From positions 1 through 64,000 of the forward strand of contig NZ_JANYUY010000045.1 of NCBI RefSeq assembly GCF_025060755.1: a stretch of 64,000 bases of DNA, written 5' to 3'. Shown here piece after piece: positions 1 through 9,454 of the stretch (within the stretch, counting starts at the first letter, position 1; each line of letters begins with the position of its first letter). Source of the stretch: Paenibacillus doosanensis (GTDB lineage Bacteria > Bacillota > Bacilli > Paenibacillales > NBRC-103111). Both the position numbers and the translations under genes were made by a program. The notes below the pieces were generated by a model. That model made no database searches, was not told the origin of the DNA, and saw only the letters and a program-made list of their open reading frames with translations.

Positions 1-10
1 TGTCCTCCTT
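1..10 (-). promoter_or_regulatory. Shine-Dalgarno of a gene starting just left of the window
   Basis: On the minus strand this reads AAGGAGGACA, a near-perfect ribosome binding site. It implies a minus-strand gene whose start codon lies immediately outside the window. The gene itself cannot be seen. Confidence 0.6.
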
Positions 11-95
11 GATTTGATGTTGCGGTTGGCAGACCGGCTATCATCTTATCATAAAGGTCAAGGGATTTTTACTCATAGCTATAAGCTTTCCTGAA

Positions 96-120
96 CCCCC
101 AGTCGAACTGGGGGTTTTCT
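96..120 (+). other. GC-rich hairpin followed by a T-tract
   Basis: CCCCCAGT-CGA-ACTGGGGG is a perfect 8-bp stem with a 3-nt loop, followed on the plus strand by TTTTCTT. It has the form of a plus-strand terminator, but no plus-strand gene precedes it. It lies between the ahcY terminator and the gene to the left, so its job is unclear. Confidence 0.45.
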
Positions 121-121
121 T

Positions 122-160
122 AGACAAAAATACAGCCTCTCCGCCATTCGGGAGAGACTG
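122..160 (-). terminator. Terminator of ahcY
   Basis: Read on the minus strand, an imperfect stem formed by CAGTCTCTCCC and GGCGGAGAGGCTG ends in TATTTTTGTCT. It sits about 28 bases after the ahcY stop codon, the expected place for a rho-independent terminator. Confidence 0.8.
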
Positions 161-187
161 CATCTATTCGGCGGCGCCGGCCGGCGA

Positions 188-1450
188 TTAATGCTCGGCC
201 CAGCTGTCCAGGTACGTTTTTTGCTCTTCGGTGAGCGAATCGATCGAGATGTTCATCGAAGCCAGCTTGAAGCGGGCTACCTGCTCATCCAGCTCGTAAG
301 GCACGTTTACGACCTTCTTGCCGATTTGCTTGTAATTGTCGTTCACATATTTAAGCGACATCGCTTGCAGCGCAAAGGTCATATCCATAATTTCCGCAGG
401 GTGTCCGTCGCCTGCGGCGAGATTCACCAGGCGGCCTTCGGCGATCAGGTAGAACTTACGGCCGTCCTGCAGCGTATACTCTTCGATATTGCGGCGCACC
501 GTGCGCTTGGACACGGACAGCGCGTCAAGCTCCGGCTTGTTGACTTCCACGTCGAAGTGGCCGGCGTTGGACAAAATCGCTCCGTCCTTCATTACTTTGT
601 AGTGCTCGCCGCGGATGACGTCGCGGTTGCCGGTTACCGTGACGAAGAAATCGCCGATTTTGGCCGCTTCTTCCATCGACATGACGGCAAAGCCGTCCAT
701 ATAAGCTTCCACCGCTTTGATCGCGTCGATTTCGGTGACGACGACGTTGGCGCCGAGCCCTTTGGCCCGCATCGCCACGCCTTTGCCGCACCAGCCGTAG
801 CCGACGACGACGACTGTCTTGCCCGCCACGACGAGGTTCGTCGTCCGGTTAATGCCGTCCCATACGGATTGGCCCGTGCCGTAACGATTATCGAACAAAT
901 ATTTGCAGAACGCGTCATTGACCGCGACCATCGGGAACTGCAGCTCCCCGTCCTTCTCCATCGCTTTCAGGCGCAAAATCCCGGTTGTCGTCTCTTCCGC
1001 GCCGCCGCGCACGTTTTTAAGCAAATCCTTGCGCTCGGAGTGAAGGATGGATACCAAATCGCCGCCGTCGTCGATAATTAGATCCGGCTCGGTTTCCAGC
1101 GTCTTGAGCAGCAATTCCTTATATTCCTTCGGCTCCGGATTGTACTTGGCGAATACCGTAATGCCGTCCTCGACAAGCGCCGCGCACACGTCGTCCTGGG
1201 TCGAGAGCGGATTGCTGCCGCAAATCGTTACATCGGCGCCGCCGGCCTTAACGACCTTGGCAAGATATGCGGTTTTCGCTTCCAAATGGAGCGAGATCGC
1301 CACTTTCAAGCCTTTGAACGGCTGCTCCTTCTCGAATTGCTCGCGGATGCGGTTCAATACGGGCATGTGAGCGTTAACCCAATCGATCTTCAAATGGCCT
1401 TCCGGCGCCAAAGACAAGTCTCTAATAATGCTGCGTTCCTTCGTATTCAT
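188..1450 (-). CDS. ahcY: Adenosylhomocysteinase (S-adenosyl-L-homocysteine hydrolase)
   Basis: Cytoplasmic NAD-dependent enzyme that reversibly splits S-adenosylhomocysteine into adenosine and homocysteine, clearing the product inhibitor of SAM-dependent methyltransferases. The 420-residue protein has the usual bacterial length. It carries the family's NAD-binding loop GYGWCGKG at about residue 217, the NRYGTGQS segment near 190 and the [11 protein letters not shown] stretch near the C-terminus. A clear AGGAGG site precedes the ATG. It lies 100 bp after bshC and has its own terminator. Many Bacilli recycle SAH through MtnN and LuxS instead, so the presence of ahcY is a lineage trait worth noting. 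The identification is firm. Confidence 0.97.
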   Translation of the reverse strand: MNTKERSIIRDLSLAPEGHLKIDWVNAHMPVLNRIREQFEKEQPFKGLKVAISLHLEAKTAYLAKVVKAGGADVTICGSNPLSTQDDVCAALVEDGITVFAKYNPEPKEYKELLLKTLETEPDLIIDDGGDLVSILHSERKDLLKNVRGGAEETTTGILRLKAMEKDGELQFPMVAVNDAFCKYLFDNRYGTGQSVWDGINRTTNLVVAGKTVVVVGYGWCGKGVAMRAKGLGANVVVTEIDAIKAVEAYMDGFAVMSMEEAAKIGDFFVTVTGNRDVIRGEHYKVMKDGAILSNAGHFDVEVNKPELDALSVSKRTVRRNIEEYTLQDGRKFYLIAEGRLVNLAAGDGHPAEIMDMTFALQAMSLKYVNDNYKQIGKKVVNVPYELDEQVARFKLASMNISIDSLTEEQKTYLDSWAEH

Positions 1451-1550
1451 TCTTCATCCTCCTAATCTAAGTTACACCATGCTTTTAAATGTAATTTTCC
1501 AGATTCAAATGGCCCCTCCGCTCTTTTTCACCATGCTTCCAAAATCTCGC

Positions 1551-3194
1551 TTACAAATAACAAACCTTGTGCAGCCCGTCGAGCTCCAGCTCGCCTTCGA
1601 TCAGCTCGCGCAGCCAATCGCTGCCGTACTTATTCAAGTAAGCGATAATATTATAAACCCGCTCCTGCGGCTTCCCGAGAGGGAGCACGGACAAGGCGAT
1701 GCGCTGATATTGGCGCAAAGAAGCCTCGTGCTGGGATTTCACGGCGTCGGCGGCCTTATGTTCGAGGAAATCGATCTGCTCGATAATTTTGTTCATATTG
1801 GTTTCGCCGAGCTTGCCGAGTCCGCCGTTCACGCCGGCAATCAGCTCGACGAGCGGCCCGTAGCTGCTCTTGAACTGCGTTCTGACCTGCTCGAACCGCT
1901 CTTCGAGCTTCAACTGATCCTGCTCGCGCAGCCACTGCTGCTGCTTCTCTTCCAGACGGTACAGCACATCCTCAAGCGTAAGCCCGTATTTCTGCATATT
2001 TTTCTGTACGATGCCTTCCAGCAGCGTGAACTCCATGCGCGGAACGACAATCGGCATCTTCATGCCCGCCTGATGGAACGCCTGCTTCGTCAGCGCCCAA
2101 TAAGCGATCTCCCCCGGGCCGAGCACGGTCCCGAGCACGGGAAGCACGTAGTCCTGCATGAGCGGCCGCGTCAGCACGTTGTTGCTGAAGCGCTCCGGCG
2201 ACGTTTCCGTCCAGTCGAGCAGCTGTCCGAGCGAATAGCTCCGCTCCGCTTTCCTATCGGTGAAGCAGCCGTCTTTCCCTTCTGCGGCATACAGCAAAAC
2301 CCGCTCGTCCTGATCGAAAATGAACAGGTTGGCGCCCCGTTCGTTCATCTCCACCTGCGCTTCGTAGCCGAGCGCTCTCACTTGTTCTTTCCCTTGGCGG
2401 TAAGCCTCGCCGAGCGGCGCGTTATTTTCCAGGATGCTCCGGAACATCGGCGCCTCCGCCCGGCGCAGCGCCGGATCGTCCGAATCCAGCAGCACTAAGC
2501 CGTAGGAACCGAAAAGCTTCGCCAGCAATTGCCCGAAGACGTCCACAAGCGTGGATGAGGATGCGACGATCGCCCTTACGGCGTCCATCCAGCCGTCCTT
2601 AAACTCCGTCGGGATCAGCGAGGAGTCGAGCTGCCGAAGCGCTTCCTCCCACTGCTCGGCGGCGATTTCCAGCCGGCTTACGGAGCTGCGCTTGCCGCTC
2701 GGATGATCGATTTTGATTTTGTTCACCTGCAGATCCTGCGACAAGGAATACATATGATTGACCTCGTCAAAATCATGATCCTCTCCGGCAATCCAAAATA
2801 CCGGGATGACGGGGCGTCCCAATCTTTGCGAAGCTTCTCTTGCCGCGCGAATGATCGTAACCGCCTTATAAATGACCAAAGCCTGACCTGTAAACAGCCC
2901 GGCCTGCTGGCCGCCGACGATGCACAGCGCGTCGTTCGAACGCAGCGTCTCGATTGCGTCGAGCGCTTCCGGAGCGTTGTTAAGACGCCGGTTAAAGACC
3001 GATAACACATCGGCGATCCGGTTCCGGTCGGCCGCAAAGGCCCGGCCGTTATCCAGCCAATCCGCCCTCTCCGCCCATGACGAGCCGGTCCATGGATTAT
3101 AATCGAACAAGGCGCTCACCTTGCCGTAATCATGAACGTAATCCTCTGTGATAGGCTGGCTGGATTTCCAATGAATAGATTCAACTTTCAACAC
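1551..3194 (-). CDS. bshC: Bacillithiol biosynthesis cysteine-adding enzyme BshC
   Basis: Last step of bacillithiol synthesis, adding cysteine to glucosaminyl-malate to make the low-molecular-weight thiol used by Bacilli in place of glutathione. The 547-residue protein matches the family length and has its hallmark motifs GGQQAGLFTGQ (about residue 94) and PVFWIAGEDHDFDEVNH (about residue 130). The C-terminal third is a long predicted coiled coil, as in BshC structures. The start is a GTG preceded by GAGGCGG. Its neighbour ahcY also deals with sulfur and methyl metabolism, but the link is only positional. Confidence 0.95.
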   Translation of the reverse strand: MLKVESIHWKSSQPITEDYVHDYGKVSALFDYNPWTGSSWAERADWLDNGRAFAADRNRIADVLSVFNRRLNNAPEALDAIETLRSNDALCIVGGQQAGLFTGQALVIYKAVTIIRAAREASQRLGRPVIPVFWIAGEDHDFDEVNHMYSLSQDLQVNKIKIDHPSGKRSSVSRLEIAAEQWEEALRQLDSSLIPTEFKDGWMDAVRAIVASSSTLVDVFGQLLAKLFGSYGLVLLDSDDPALRRAEAPMFRSILENNAPLGEAYRQGKEQVRALGYEAQVEMNERGANLFIFDQDERVLLYAAEGKDGCFTDRKAERSYSLGQLLDWTETSPERFSNNVLTRPLMQDYVLPVLGTVLGPGEIAYWALTKQAFHQAGMKMPIVVPRMEFTLLEGIVQKNMQKYGLTLEDVLYRLEEKQQQWLREQDQLKLEERFEQVRTQFKSSYGPLVELIAGVNGGLGKLGETNMNKIIEQIDFLEHKAADAVKSQHEASLRQYQRIALSVLPLGKPQERVYNIIAYLNKYGSDWLRELIEGELELDGLHKVCYL

Positions 3195-3290
3195 GGCAGC
3201 CGCCTCGCTTTACACTAATAATATGTACCTCTTGATTGTACACATGTTCGGCACAATCGTCAAAACGGAAAACGCCCGATTGCAAACGGA

Positions 3291-3337
3291 AAGCCGGTCC
3301 CCCCGGCAAACGGCGGCGTTTGCGGGCGGTCCGGCTT
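3291..3337 (-). terminator. Terminator of the opp operon
   Basis: A long hairpin has outer arms AAGCCGG/CCGGCTT and an inner stem GCAAAC/GTTTGC. It begins 17 bases after the oppF stop on the minus strand. The T-tract is weak (TCCGTTTG), so termination strength is uncertain. Confidence 0.6.
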
Positions 3338-3353
3338 CCTATATAAATAACGA

Positions 3354-4310
3354 TTAGTACAAGTGACACGCGACGTAATGATTAGGCTCCACTTCTTTGA
3401 ATTCCGGCATCGCGGCCGCGCATTCCGGCATCGCCTTAGGGCAGCGCGTCCTGAACGGGCAGCCGCTCGGCGGGTTCAGCGGGCTCGGAATTTCGCCTTC
3501 GAGAATAATTCTTTCGCGCGTGCGCTCGATCTCGGGGTCCGGAATCGGGATCGCAGAGAGCAGCGATTGCGTATAAGGATGCAGCGGCTTCGCGTACAGC
3601 TCTTCCGAAGTCGTCACCTCGACCAGCTTGCCGAGGTACATAACGCCGATCCGGTCGGAAATATGCTTGACCATGGCCAGATCGTGTGCGATGAACAAAT
3701 ATGTCAGACCGTGCTCTTTTTGCAGTTTTTTAAACAAATTGACAACCTGGGCTTGCACCGATACGTCCAGAGCGGAGATCGGCTCGTCCGCAATAATAAA
3801 CTGCGGTTCGATCGCCAGCGCCCGGGCAATGCCGATACGCTGCCGCTGACCGCCGGAAAATTCATGCGGGAAACGACTGGCATGCTCGGAGTTGAGTCCG
3901 ACGGCATCAAGCAGCTCGAACACACGTTCCTTGCGCTTCGCCCCGCTGTACAGCCCGTGGATGTCGACGCCCTCGGCAATGATGTTGCCGACCGTCATCC
4001 GAGGATTCAGCGATGCATAAGGGTCCTGGAACACCATCTGCATTTGGCGGCGGAAATCGTGCAGCTTGCGGCCGCGCAGATGGTGAATATTTTCACCATT
4101 GAATAATACTTCTCCGCCGGTCGCTTCGTACAGCCGGATGATCGTACGCCCGGCGGTCGACTTGCCGCAGCCCGATTCCCCTACCAGACCGAACGTTTCG
4201 CCCCGTCCGATAGAAAAATTCAAATTATCGACGGCTTTTAAGACACTGCCGTTGGCGACGTTAAAATGCTTTTGCAAATTGCGTACTTCCAAAATAGGTT
4301 GTTCGCTCAT
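3354..4310 (-). CDS. oppF: Oligopeptide/dipeptide ABC transporter ATP-binding protein (OppF-like)
   Basis: Second ATPase of the peptide importer, energising uptake with OppD at the cytoplasmic face. Walker [10 protein letters not shown] is at residues 44-52, followed by the Q-loop VFQDPYASLNP, signature FSGGQRQ and Walker B IIADEP. The C-terminal oligopeptide-transporter tail contains GCPFRTRCP. The frame is open much further upstream, but the start chosen is the ATG at 4310 (MSEQPILEV), preceded by GGGAGGT and overlapping the oppD stop by 4 bp. That gives 318 residues, normal for OppF. It is the last gene of the opp operon. Confidence 0.93.
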   Translation of the reverse strand: MSEQPILEVRNLQKHFNVANGSVLKAVDNLNFSIGRGETFGLVGESGCGKSTAGRTIIRLYEATGGEVLFNGENIHHLRGRKLHDFRRQMQMVFQDPYASLNPRMTVGNIIAEGVDIHGLYSGAKRKERVFELLDAVGLNSEHASRFPHEFSGGQRQRIGIARALAIEPQFIIADEPISALDVSVQAQVVNLFKKLQKEHGLTYLFIAHDLAMVKHISDRIGVMYLGKLVEVTTSEELYAKPLHPYTQSLLSAIPIPDPEIERTRERIILEGEIPSPLNPPSGCPFRTRCPKAMPECAAAMPEFKEVEPNHYVACHLY

Positions 4311-5332
4311 CGCGATCCACCTCCCACTTCTTGCGGCCGTTCCACTTTCGGCGCATCGGGATGAAGCAGCCAACAGGCGGCCGAATGCGTATCCGTAAGC
4401 ACCGTATGCTCGGGATCGATTTCGAGACAGGCTTTCATGGCATAAGGACAGCGTGCCGCGAAGGCGCAGCCTTTCGGCGGAGCGAACAAATCCGGAGGTG
4501 TTCCCGGAATCGGCACCAGATCGCTGTCGGTATCCTGGTCGAGACGAGGCACGGATTTCAGCAGCCCCCATGTATACGGATGCTGAGGGTTGTAGAACAG
4601 CTCGTCGACCGTCCCTTGCTCCACTACTTTTCCGGCATACATCACGATAACGCGCTGCGCCATCTCCGCCACGACGCCGAGATCATGCGTAATGACGATA
4701 ATGGACGCCTCCGTCTTTTCCGATAATGATTTCATCAAATCGATGATTTGCGCTTGAATCGTTACGTCGAGAGCGGTCGTCGGCTCGTCGGCGATCAGCA
4801 GCTTCGGACTGCAGGCGAGTGCGATCGCAATCATAACGCGCTGGCGCATCCCGCCGGAAAATTCATGAGGATATTGATGAATGCGTCCTTCAGGGTTGGA
4901 AATACCTACCATCTTCAAAATTTCGATCGCGCGTTTATTGGCATCGACGCTGTTTATTTTTTGATGCTTCATCAACCCTTCGGTAATTTGTTTGCCGATA
5001 GGCATCGTCGGATTCAACGAGGTCATCGGGTCCTGGAAAATCATGCCCATCTCGGACCCGCGAATTTTTTCCATTTGTTTATTGGAGCATTGAGTGATTT
5101 CCGTCCTGCCATCGAATCGGATGGAGCCTCCCTTAATGACGCTCGGAGGGGACGGGATCAGCCTCATTATCGTTTGAGCGGTAACGGACTTTCCGCAGCC
5201 GGATTCGCCTACGATCGCAAGCACTTCTCCTTTTTTCAAATGAAAGGACACGCCGCGTACCGCCTGGACTTCGCCGGCATAAGTGCGGAAGGATACCTTA
5301 AGGTCTTTGACCTCCAATATATTTTCACTCAT
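4307..5332 (-). CDS. oppD: Oligopeptide ABC transporter ATP-binding protein (OppD-like)
   Basis: First ATPase of the peptide importer. Walker A GESGCGKS is at residues 42-49, with Q-loop [11 protein letters not shown], signature [12 protein letters not shown], Walker [13 protein letters not shown] and the H-loop TVITHD-type segment IVITHDLG. The Cys-containing C-terminal domain ([12 protein letters not shown]) is typical of OppD/DppD. The ATG at 5332 follows AGGAGG. An in-frame GTG three codons upstream overlaps that ribosome binding site and was rejected. The last codons overlap the oppF start by 4 bp, suggesting translational coupling. Confidence 0.93.
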   Translation of the reverse strand: MSENILEVKDLKVSFRTYAGEVQAVRGVSFHLKKGEVLAIVGESGCGKSVTAQTIMRLIPSPPSVIKGGSIRFDGRTEITQCSNKQMEKIRGSEMGMIFQDPMTSLNPTMPIGKQITEGLMKHQKINSVDANKRAIEILKMVGISNPEGRIHQYPHEFSGGMRQRVMIAIALACSPKLLIADEPTTALDVTIQAQIIDLMKSLSEKTEASIIVITHDLGVVAEMAQRVIVMYAGKVVEQGTVDELFYNPQHPYTWGLLKSVPRLDQDTDSDLVPIPGTPPDLFAPPKGCAFAARCPYAMKACLEIDPEHTVLTDTHSAACWLLHPDAPKVERPQEVGGGSR

Positions 5333-5351
5333 GATTGGCACCTCCTGCGGA

Positions 5352-6266
5352 TTATTTTCTCATCTTCGGATCCAGCGCATCGCGCAGACCGTCGCCGAGC
5401 AGGTTGAAGCTCATCAAAATTAAACTGAAGACAATCGTCGGAAAAATAATACGGTGAGGGTACAACCGAATCGCGCTTGCGCCGTCGGACAGAAGTGCGC
5501 CCAAGGAAGCAAGCGGAACGCGAATGCCCAATCCGATAAAGCTTAAGAAAGCTTCCGTAAAAATCGCGGACGGAACGATAAACGTAATTTGTACGATGAT
5601 CAGACCGAGCGCATTCGGCACCAAATGCTTCAGAATAATGCGGGCTCCGCTCGCTCCGAGCGTCCGGGCGGCCAGCACGTATTCCTGTTCCTTCAGCGTC
5701 AGCACTTGACCGCGCACCAGACGAGCCATCGGAACCCATCCCGTAATCGCATAAGCGATAACGATGGTTTTAAATCCTGGACCGATGACGACAATAAGCA
5801 GGATGGAGATCAGCAGAAACGGAATGGAATAAATAATCTCGATGATCCGCTGCATCACGTCGTCGACGCGACCGCCGTAATAAGCGGAAATCCCGCCGTA
5901 CAATACGCCGAATACAAGATCGAGCAGTGCGGCTACAATCCCGATGGCCAACGAAATGCGCGTTCCCCACCAGACGCGGACCCACAAGTCCCGACCGAAG
6001 TCGTCCGTACCGAACCAGTGCTCGGAAGACGGAGATAAATTTTTAATATCGTAATTTTGCGTTGCATAATCGTAGTGAGAAAAAATCGGGCCGAATATGG
6101 ACAAAACTGCCAGAACGATCAGCGCTACCAAGCCGAACATGGCCAGTTTGTTTTTCTTCAATCTTCTCCAGGCATCCTGCCAATACGTCATGGACGGCCG
6201 CACGATCACTTCGCCACGGTCAGTCCCTTTCGCTACCGGCTGAAACATGTCCTTCGATATTTGCAT
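5352..6266 (-). CDS. oppC: Oligopeptide ABC transporter permease (OppC-like)
   Basis: Inner-membrane permease subunit that pairs with OppB to form the peptide channel. It has a cytoplasmic N-terminal stretch, a first membrane helix at about residues 42-62, then five more helices. The EAA-type cytoplasmic loop is AARTLGASGARIILKHLVPN, and an FGTDDFGRDLWVRV motif typical of OppC/DppC precedes the core. The ATG at 6266 overlaps the oppB TGA. A GTG one codon earlier (6269) is also possible; both are served by GGGAGG. About 304 residues, the normal length. Confidence 0.93.
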   Translation of the reverse strand: MQISKDMFQPVAKGTDRGEVIVRPSMTYWQDAWRRLKKNKLAMFGLVALIVLAVLSIFGPIFSHYDYATQNYDIKNLSPSSEHWFGTDDFGRDLWVRVWWGTRISLAIGIVAALLDLVFGVLYGGISAYYGGRVDDVMQRIIEIIYSIPFLLISILLIVVIGPGFKTIVIAYAITGWVPMARLVRGQVLTLKEQEYVLAARTLGASGARIILKHLVPNALGLIIVQITFIVPSAIFTEAFLSFIGLGIRVPLASLGALLSDGASAIRLYPHRIIFPTIVFSLILMSFNLLGDGLRDALDPKMRK

Positions 6267-7201
6267 CACTTGGAACCTCCCTTGGTCAGACGTATGCGCG
6301 GGTCAACCAAACCGTACAAAATATCGGTCAGGAACAAAACGACGACTAACAGGAATGCATAAAAAATCGTAAGTCCGGTTATCATCGTATAATCGTTCGA
6401 ATAGATCGACTGTACGAAATGTTTGCCGAGCCCCGGCACGACAAAGATTTGTTCCACGATCAGCGTCCCTGTAATCAGGTTAACGAACACGGGACCAAGT
6501 ACGGTGACAACGGGAAGAATCGCGTTGCGCAGCGTATGGCGTACGACGATGGCGCGCTGCGACAAGCCTTTGGCCTTCGCCGTTTTAATATAATCGAGGC
6601 TGAGCACGTCAAGCATTGAGGTTCGCATCAGACGCGCCATAATGGCAATCGTACCGAAAGACAGCGAAATCGCAGGCAGTATCCGGCTGGACGGGCCGGT
6701 CCACATTCCGGCGGGCAGCCACCCTAATTTGACCCCTACGAAATAAGACAATAAGGGCGCAAGCACGAAGGACGGGACGGAAATGCCGACGACGGCGGTA
6801 AACATAGCTCCGATATCCCAGCCTTTGTTATGATTCAGCGAAGCGATAATTCCAAGAGTAAGACCGACAATGATGGCGATAAGCAGCGCCCACAACCCAA
6901 GTTCCAGGGAAGCGGGAAATCCTTGCGCGATAATCTCCGTCACTTTACGGGTAGGAAACGCGTAGGACACGCCCAAATCACCGTGGATGACGTTATTAAG
7001 ATATTTCAAATATTGCTCCCAGATCGGTTTGTCCAATCCATATTGAGCGTATAATAGCTGCTTCTGCTCTGCTGTAAGTTTGAGCGTTTCTTCACCGAAA
7101 GGATCACCCGGCAAATTTTTCATCAGCACGAAGGTGAACGTGACGATCATCCACAAGGTAATCACCATATAGACCAAACGGCGCAATGTATAGCGAAGCA
7201 T
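6266..7201 (-). CDS. oppB: Oligopeptide ABC transporter permease (OppB-like)
   Basis: Channel subunit partner of OppC. The 311-residue protein has six predicted membrane helices, a large periplasm-facing segment after helix 1 (KNLPGDPFGEET, typical of OppB) and the EAA loop AKAKGLSQRAIVVRHTLRNA. The ATG follows GCAGGAGGTGTATT. It is separated from oppA by 232 bp holding a long inverted repeat and a terminator-like hairpin. That arrangement suggests the permease and ATPase genes are expressed at a lower level than the binding protein. Confidence 0.94.
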   Translation of the reverse strand: MLRYTLRRLVYMVITLWMIVTFTFVLMKNLPGDPFGEETLKLTAEQKQLLYAQYGLDKPIWEQYLKYLNNVIHGDLGVSYAFPTRKVTEIIAQGFPASLELGLWALLIAIIVGLTLGIIASLNHNKGWDIGAMFTAVVGISVPSFVLAPLLSYFVGVKLGWLPAGMWTGPSSRILPAISLSFGTIAIMARLMRTSMLDVLSLDYIKTAKAKGLSQRAIVVRHTLRNAILPVVTVLGPVFVNLITGTLIVEQIFVVPGLGKHFVQSIYSNDYTMITGLTIFYAFLLVVVLFLTDILYGLVDPRIRLTKGGSK

Positions 7202-7268
7202 AATACACCTCCTGCACTTAATTGAATACCTGCGTTAAACAGTCGGACCCGCTGTCTTAAGGAGCCAA

Positions 7269-7325
7269 ACTGCTTCGCAAGCATAGACGGCCCGAATATG
7301 ATCAGGACTATGTTTGCGAAGCAGT
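7269..7325. repeat. Long inverted repeat between oppA and oppB
   Basis: Two 18-base arms, ACTGCTTCGCAAGCATAG (7269-7286) and CTATGTTTGCGAAGCAGT (7308-7325), are complementary at 17 of 18 positions around a 21-nt loop. There is no adjacent T-tract on the minus strand. It could protect or process the oppA mRNA 3' end. The arm sequence recurs in similar form at 51622-51701. Confidence 0.85.
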
Positions 7326-7363
7326 TCCGCTTGTTCCTTTTCACTTCAAAACAAAAATGAAAC

Positions 7364-7396
7364 GGGACCGTTCTAAACGGCTATCAGAACGGCCCC
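7364..7396 (-). terminator. Attenuating terminator after oppA
   Basis: Minus-strand stem GGGCCGTTCT/AGAACGGTCCC with an 11-nt loop is followed by GTTTCATTTTTGTTTT. It lies 37 bases after the oppA stop and before oppB. Partial read-through would give the usual excess of binding protein over permease. Confidence 0.75.
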
Positions 7397-7433
7397 ATCC
7401 CCAGGCGAAATCAGCCACTACTTCATTGCTCTA

Positions 7434-9089
7434 TTATTTAATGGAAACCCATTTCAGTTCCCATTCTTTGGACATCGCCGGAAGAATCAATCCGTCGACA
7501 TTCGTTCTCTTCGCATAAGGTCTTGTCCGGAAATAAAGCGGAGCAAGAGGCATTTCGTTCATAAGAAGCTTCTCGGCGTCAACCAGCATTTTGGAACGTT
7601 TCGCCAAATCCACTTCTTTGTCCGCGCCTTTGATCAGATCATCGTAGGCCGGATTGCTGTATTGCATGTAGTTAAACGATTTGTTGCCGGTTACCCACAT
7701 GTCCAGGAACGTCATCGGGTCGTTGTAGTCGGCTCCCCAAAGCGCGATCAGCGCGTCGAAGTTGCCTTCTTGCATGTTTTTGACGCGAAGCGCGAACGGC
7801 AGCGGTTCGCCGGTAACGTCTACGCCCAGATTTTGCTTCCATTGAGCTTGGATAAACTCGATTGTTTTCTTCGAAGAATCCGTGTCGTCGGAAGTCAGCT
7901 TGAACGGAGGCAGGGATGTCATATTCAATTCCTTCAAGCCGTCGGCCAGCAGCGTTTTGGCTTTAGCCGCATCGAACGGAGGCTCGGTATCTCCGGCAAC
8001 TTTGCGGAACTCCTGCTTGTTGCCGTCCATAACGGTCCCCGGCACAAGACCTGTAGAAGGAATCGAAGCTCCGCCGAGAACGACTTCGTTCAACGCTTTA
8101 CGGTCAATCGCCATGCCGAGCGCCTGACGAATTTTCGCGTTGGCGAATGCAGGTACTTTATTTACTTGGAACATCACGTAAGACGATACGAATTCTTTCT
8201 TCAGAGCCAGATCAGGCTTGCCTTGATACATCGCGTATTGATCGCCTTTCAGCTCCGTCAAATCGACCTGGTTCGTTTCGTACATGTTCAGAGAAGTGCT
8301 CGCCTCTTTCACCACGTTAACGGTAACCTTGTTCAATTTTACGTTCGCCGCATCCCAATACTTGTCGTTTTTCACCAATACGAGCTGCTGCTCATGATCC
8401 CATTTTTCCAGCTTGAACGGGCCGGCTCCGATCACCTTGTCCGCGTCAGCGCCGTATTTATCGCCTTGCGCTTTTACGAAATCAGGCTTTTGCGGAAAAA
8501 AGATCGGCATCGACAACTGGTCGGTGAAGAACGCGATCGGTTTTTCCAGCGTAATTTCAAGCGTTTTGTCGTCTGTAGCTTTCACGCCGACTGCCGCTTT
8601 CTTCGCTTCCACTTCTTCCGGCTTCGCCGTATTCAACGCAGCTCCGCCTTTAATCCACGACAGCATGGACGCATATTTCGCCTTAGTAGCCGGGTCCAGC
8701 GTACGCTTGTAAGCATATTCGAAATCGCTGGCTTTCAGAGGCGTACCGTCCGCCCAAGTCAAGCCGTCGCGCAAAGTAATCGTGTAAACCAGACCGTCGG
8801 CGGAAATTTTCGGCAGTTCCTTGGCGAGCGCCGGCTGCGGTTTACCTTCCGCATCCAAACGATAAAGCCCTTCGTTCAACGCATTGATGATCGTGAAGGC
8901 TGGATTCGTTGTCGCGATCGAGCTATCCAGCGCAGGTGGCTCGGCGGAAAGGTTAATTCTCAGCTCTTGTGCCGGCGCTTGCGTGCCAGCCCCCCCGGCT
9001 TGATTTTGGTTATTGCTCGAACAGCCTGCCGCAGCCGTACCGAACATCGCCGTTACAGTCGCCAAGACTAGAAGTTTTTTTAACTTCAT
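7434..9089 (-). CDS. oppA: Oligopeptide-binding lipoprotein (OppA-like, SBP_bac_5 family)
   Basis: Extracellular solute-binding lipoprotein that captures peptides for the OppBCDF transporter encoded downstream. It has a type II signal peptide ending AAAGCSSNNQ, so the mature protein would be lipid-anchored at Cys 22. The body shows SBP_bac_5 features such as YTITLRDGLTWADGTPLKASDFEYAYKR and FKLEKWDHEQ. The start chosen is the ATG at 9089 (MKLKKLLVL), six bases after GAGGAGG. Two upstream in-frame ATGs lie within or before that site. The protein has 551 residues. A sigma-A-type promoter is placed at 9250-9278. Confidence 0.93.
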   Translation of the reverse strand: MKLKKLLVLATVTAMFGTAAAGCSSNNQNQAGGAGTQAPAQELRINLSAEPPALDSSIATTNPAFTIINALNEGLYRLDAEGKPQPALAKELPKISADGLVYTITLRDGLTWADGTPLKASDFEYAYKRTLDPATKAKYASMLSWIKGGAALNTAKPEEVEAKKAAVGVKATDDKTLEITLEKPIAFFTDQLSMPIFFPQKPDFVKAQGDKYGADADKVIGAGPFKLEKWDHEQQLVLVKNDKYWDAANVKLNKVTVNVVKEASTSLNMYETNQVDLTELKGDQYAMYQGKPDLALKKEFVSSYVMFQVNKVPAFANAKIRQALGMAIDRKALNEVVLGGASIPSTGLVPGTVMDGNKQEFRKVAGDTEPPFDAAKAKTLLADGLKELNMTSLPPFKLTSDDTDSSKKTIEFIQAQWKQNLGVDVTGEPLPFALRVKNMQEGNFDALIALWGADYNDPMTFLDMWVTGNKSFNYMQYSNPAYDDLIKGADKEVDLAKRSKMLVDAEKLLMNEMPLAPLYFRTRPYAKRTNVDGLILPAMSKEWELKWVSIK

Positions 9090-9249
9090 AGACATCCTCC
9101 TCATAATATATGTAATTATATGGCATCTCTGTTTGTCATTTTTAGCATGACTCAGAGTTTACACCCTAATTTCAATTGTGAAAATAATCAGACTATGGAA
9201 ATCGGTGAAACCGTTGCCAAAGAGTAATTATACAACCCTAGGTCAATTA
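9090..9249 (-). other. oppA leader region
   Basis: About 150 bases of predicted 5' untranslated RNA lie between the oppA promoter and its start codon. I see no riboswitch signature in it. The rest of the gap, up to the ansA stop at 9455, holds no recognisable gene and no convincing ansA terminator. Confidence 0.4.
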
Positions 9250-9278
9250 ATACTAGAAGAATTTTATCCCATGGTCAA
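9250..9278 (-). promoter_or_regulatory. Predicted sigma-A promoter of oppA with repeated motif
   Basis: On the minus strand TTGACC is followed by 17 bases and TAGTAT. The -35 hexamer lies in the sequence TTAATTGACC, which recurs exactly 32 bp downstream (plus-strand copies at 9241-9250 and 9273-9282), about three helical turns apart. It may be a regulator binding pair. Confidence 0.55.
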
Positions 9279-9454
9279 TTAACGACGTGCAAAGATACGC
9301 GCCGAAATAAGCCAGGACGCAGGCTCCGGGGAATAATCGAGATTATTATTTCCTGAATTGCTGTCATTATGCAATGGACGGGACAAACTGACCGCAAACC
9401 GGGCAGACCAAGGCCCCGCACACTTTTTTTCGAGGATAGCAGAAAGCAAGAAGA

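Noticed and set aside
1465-1545. Repeated CACCATGCTT before ahcY as an operator pair
   Set aside because: Only 10 bases match, the spacing of about 57 has no clear meaning and no promoter is convincing there.
4311-4571. Upstream extension of the oppF frame
   Set aside because: The extra 87 codons overlap oppD and do not look like an ATPase. The ATG at 4310 has a good ribosome binding site.
7662-9071. 469-codon plus-strand open frame opposite oppA
   Set aside because: Shadow frame. No start signal and no recognisable domain, while oppA on the other strand is certain.
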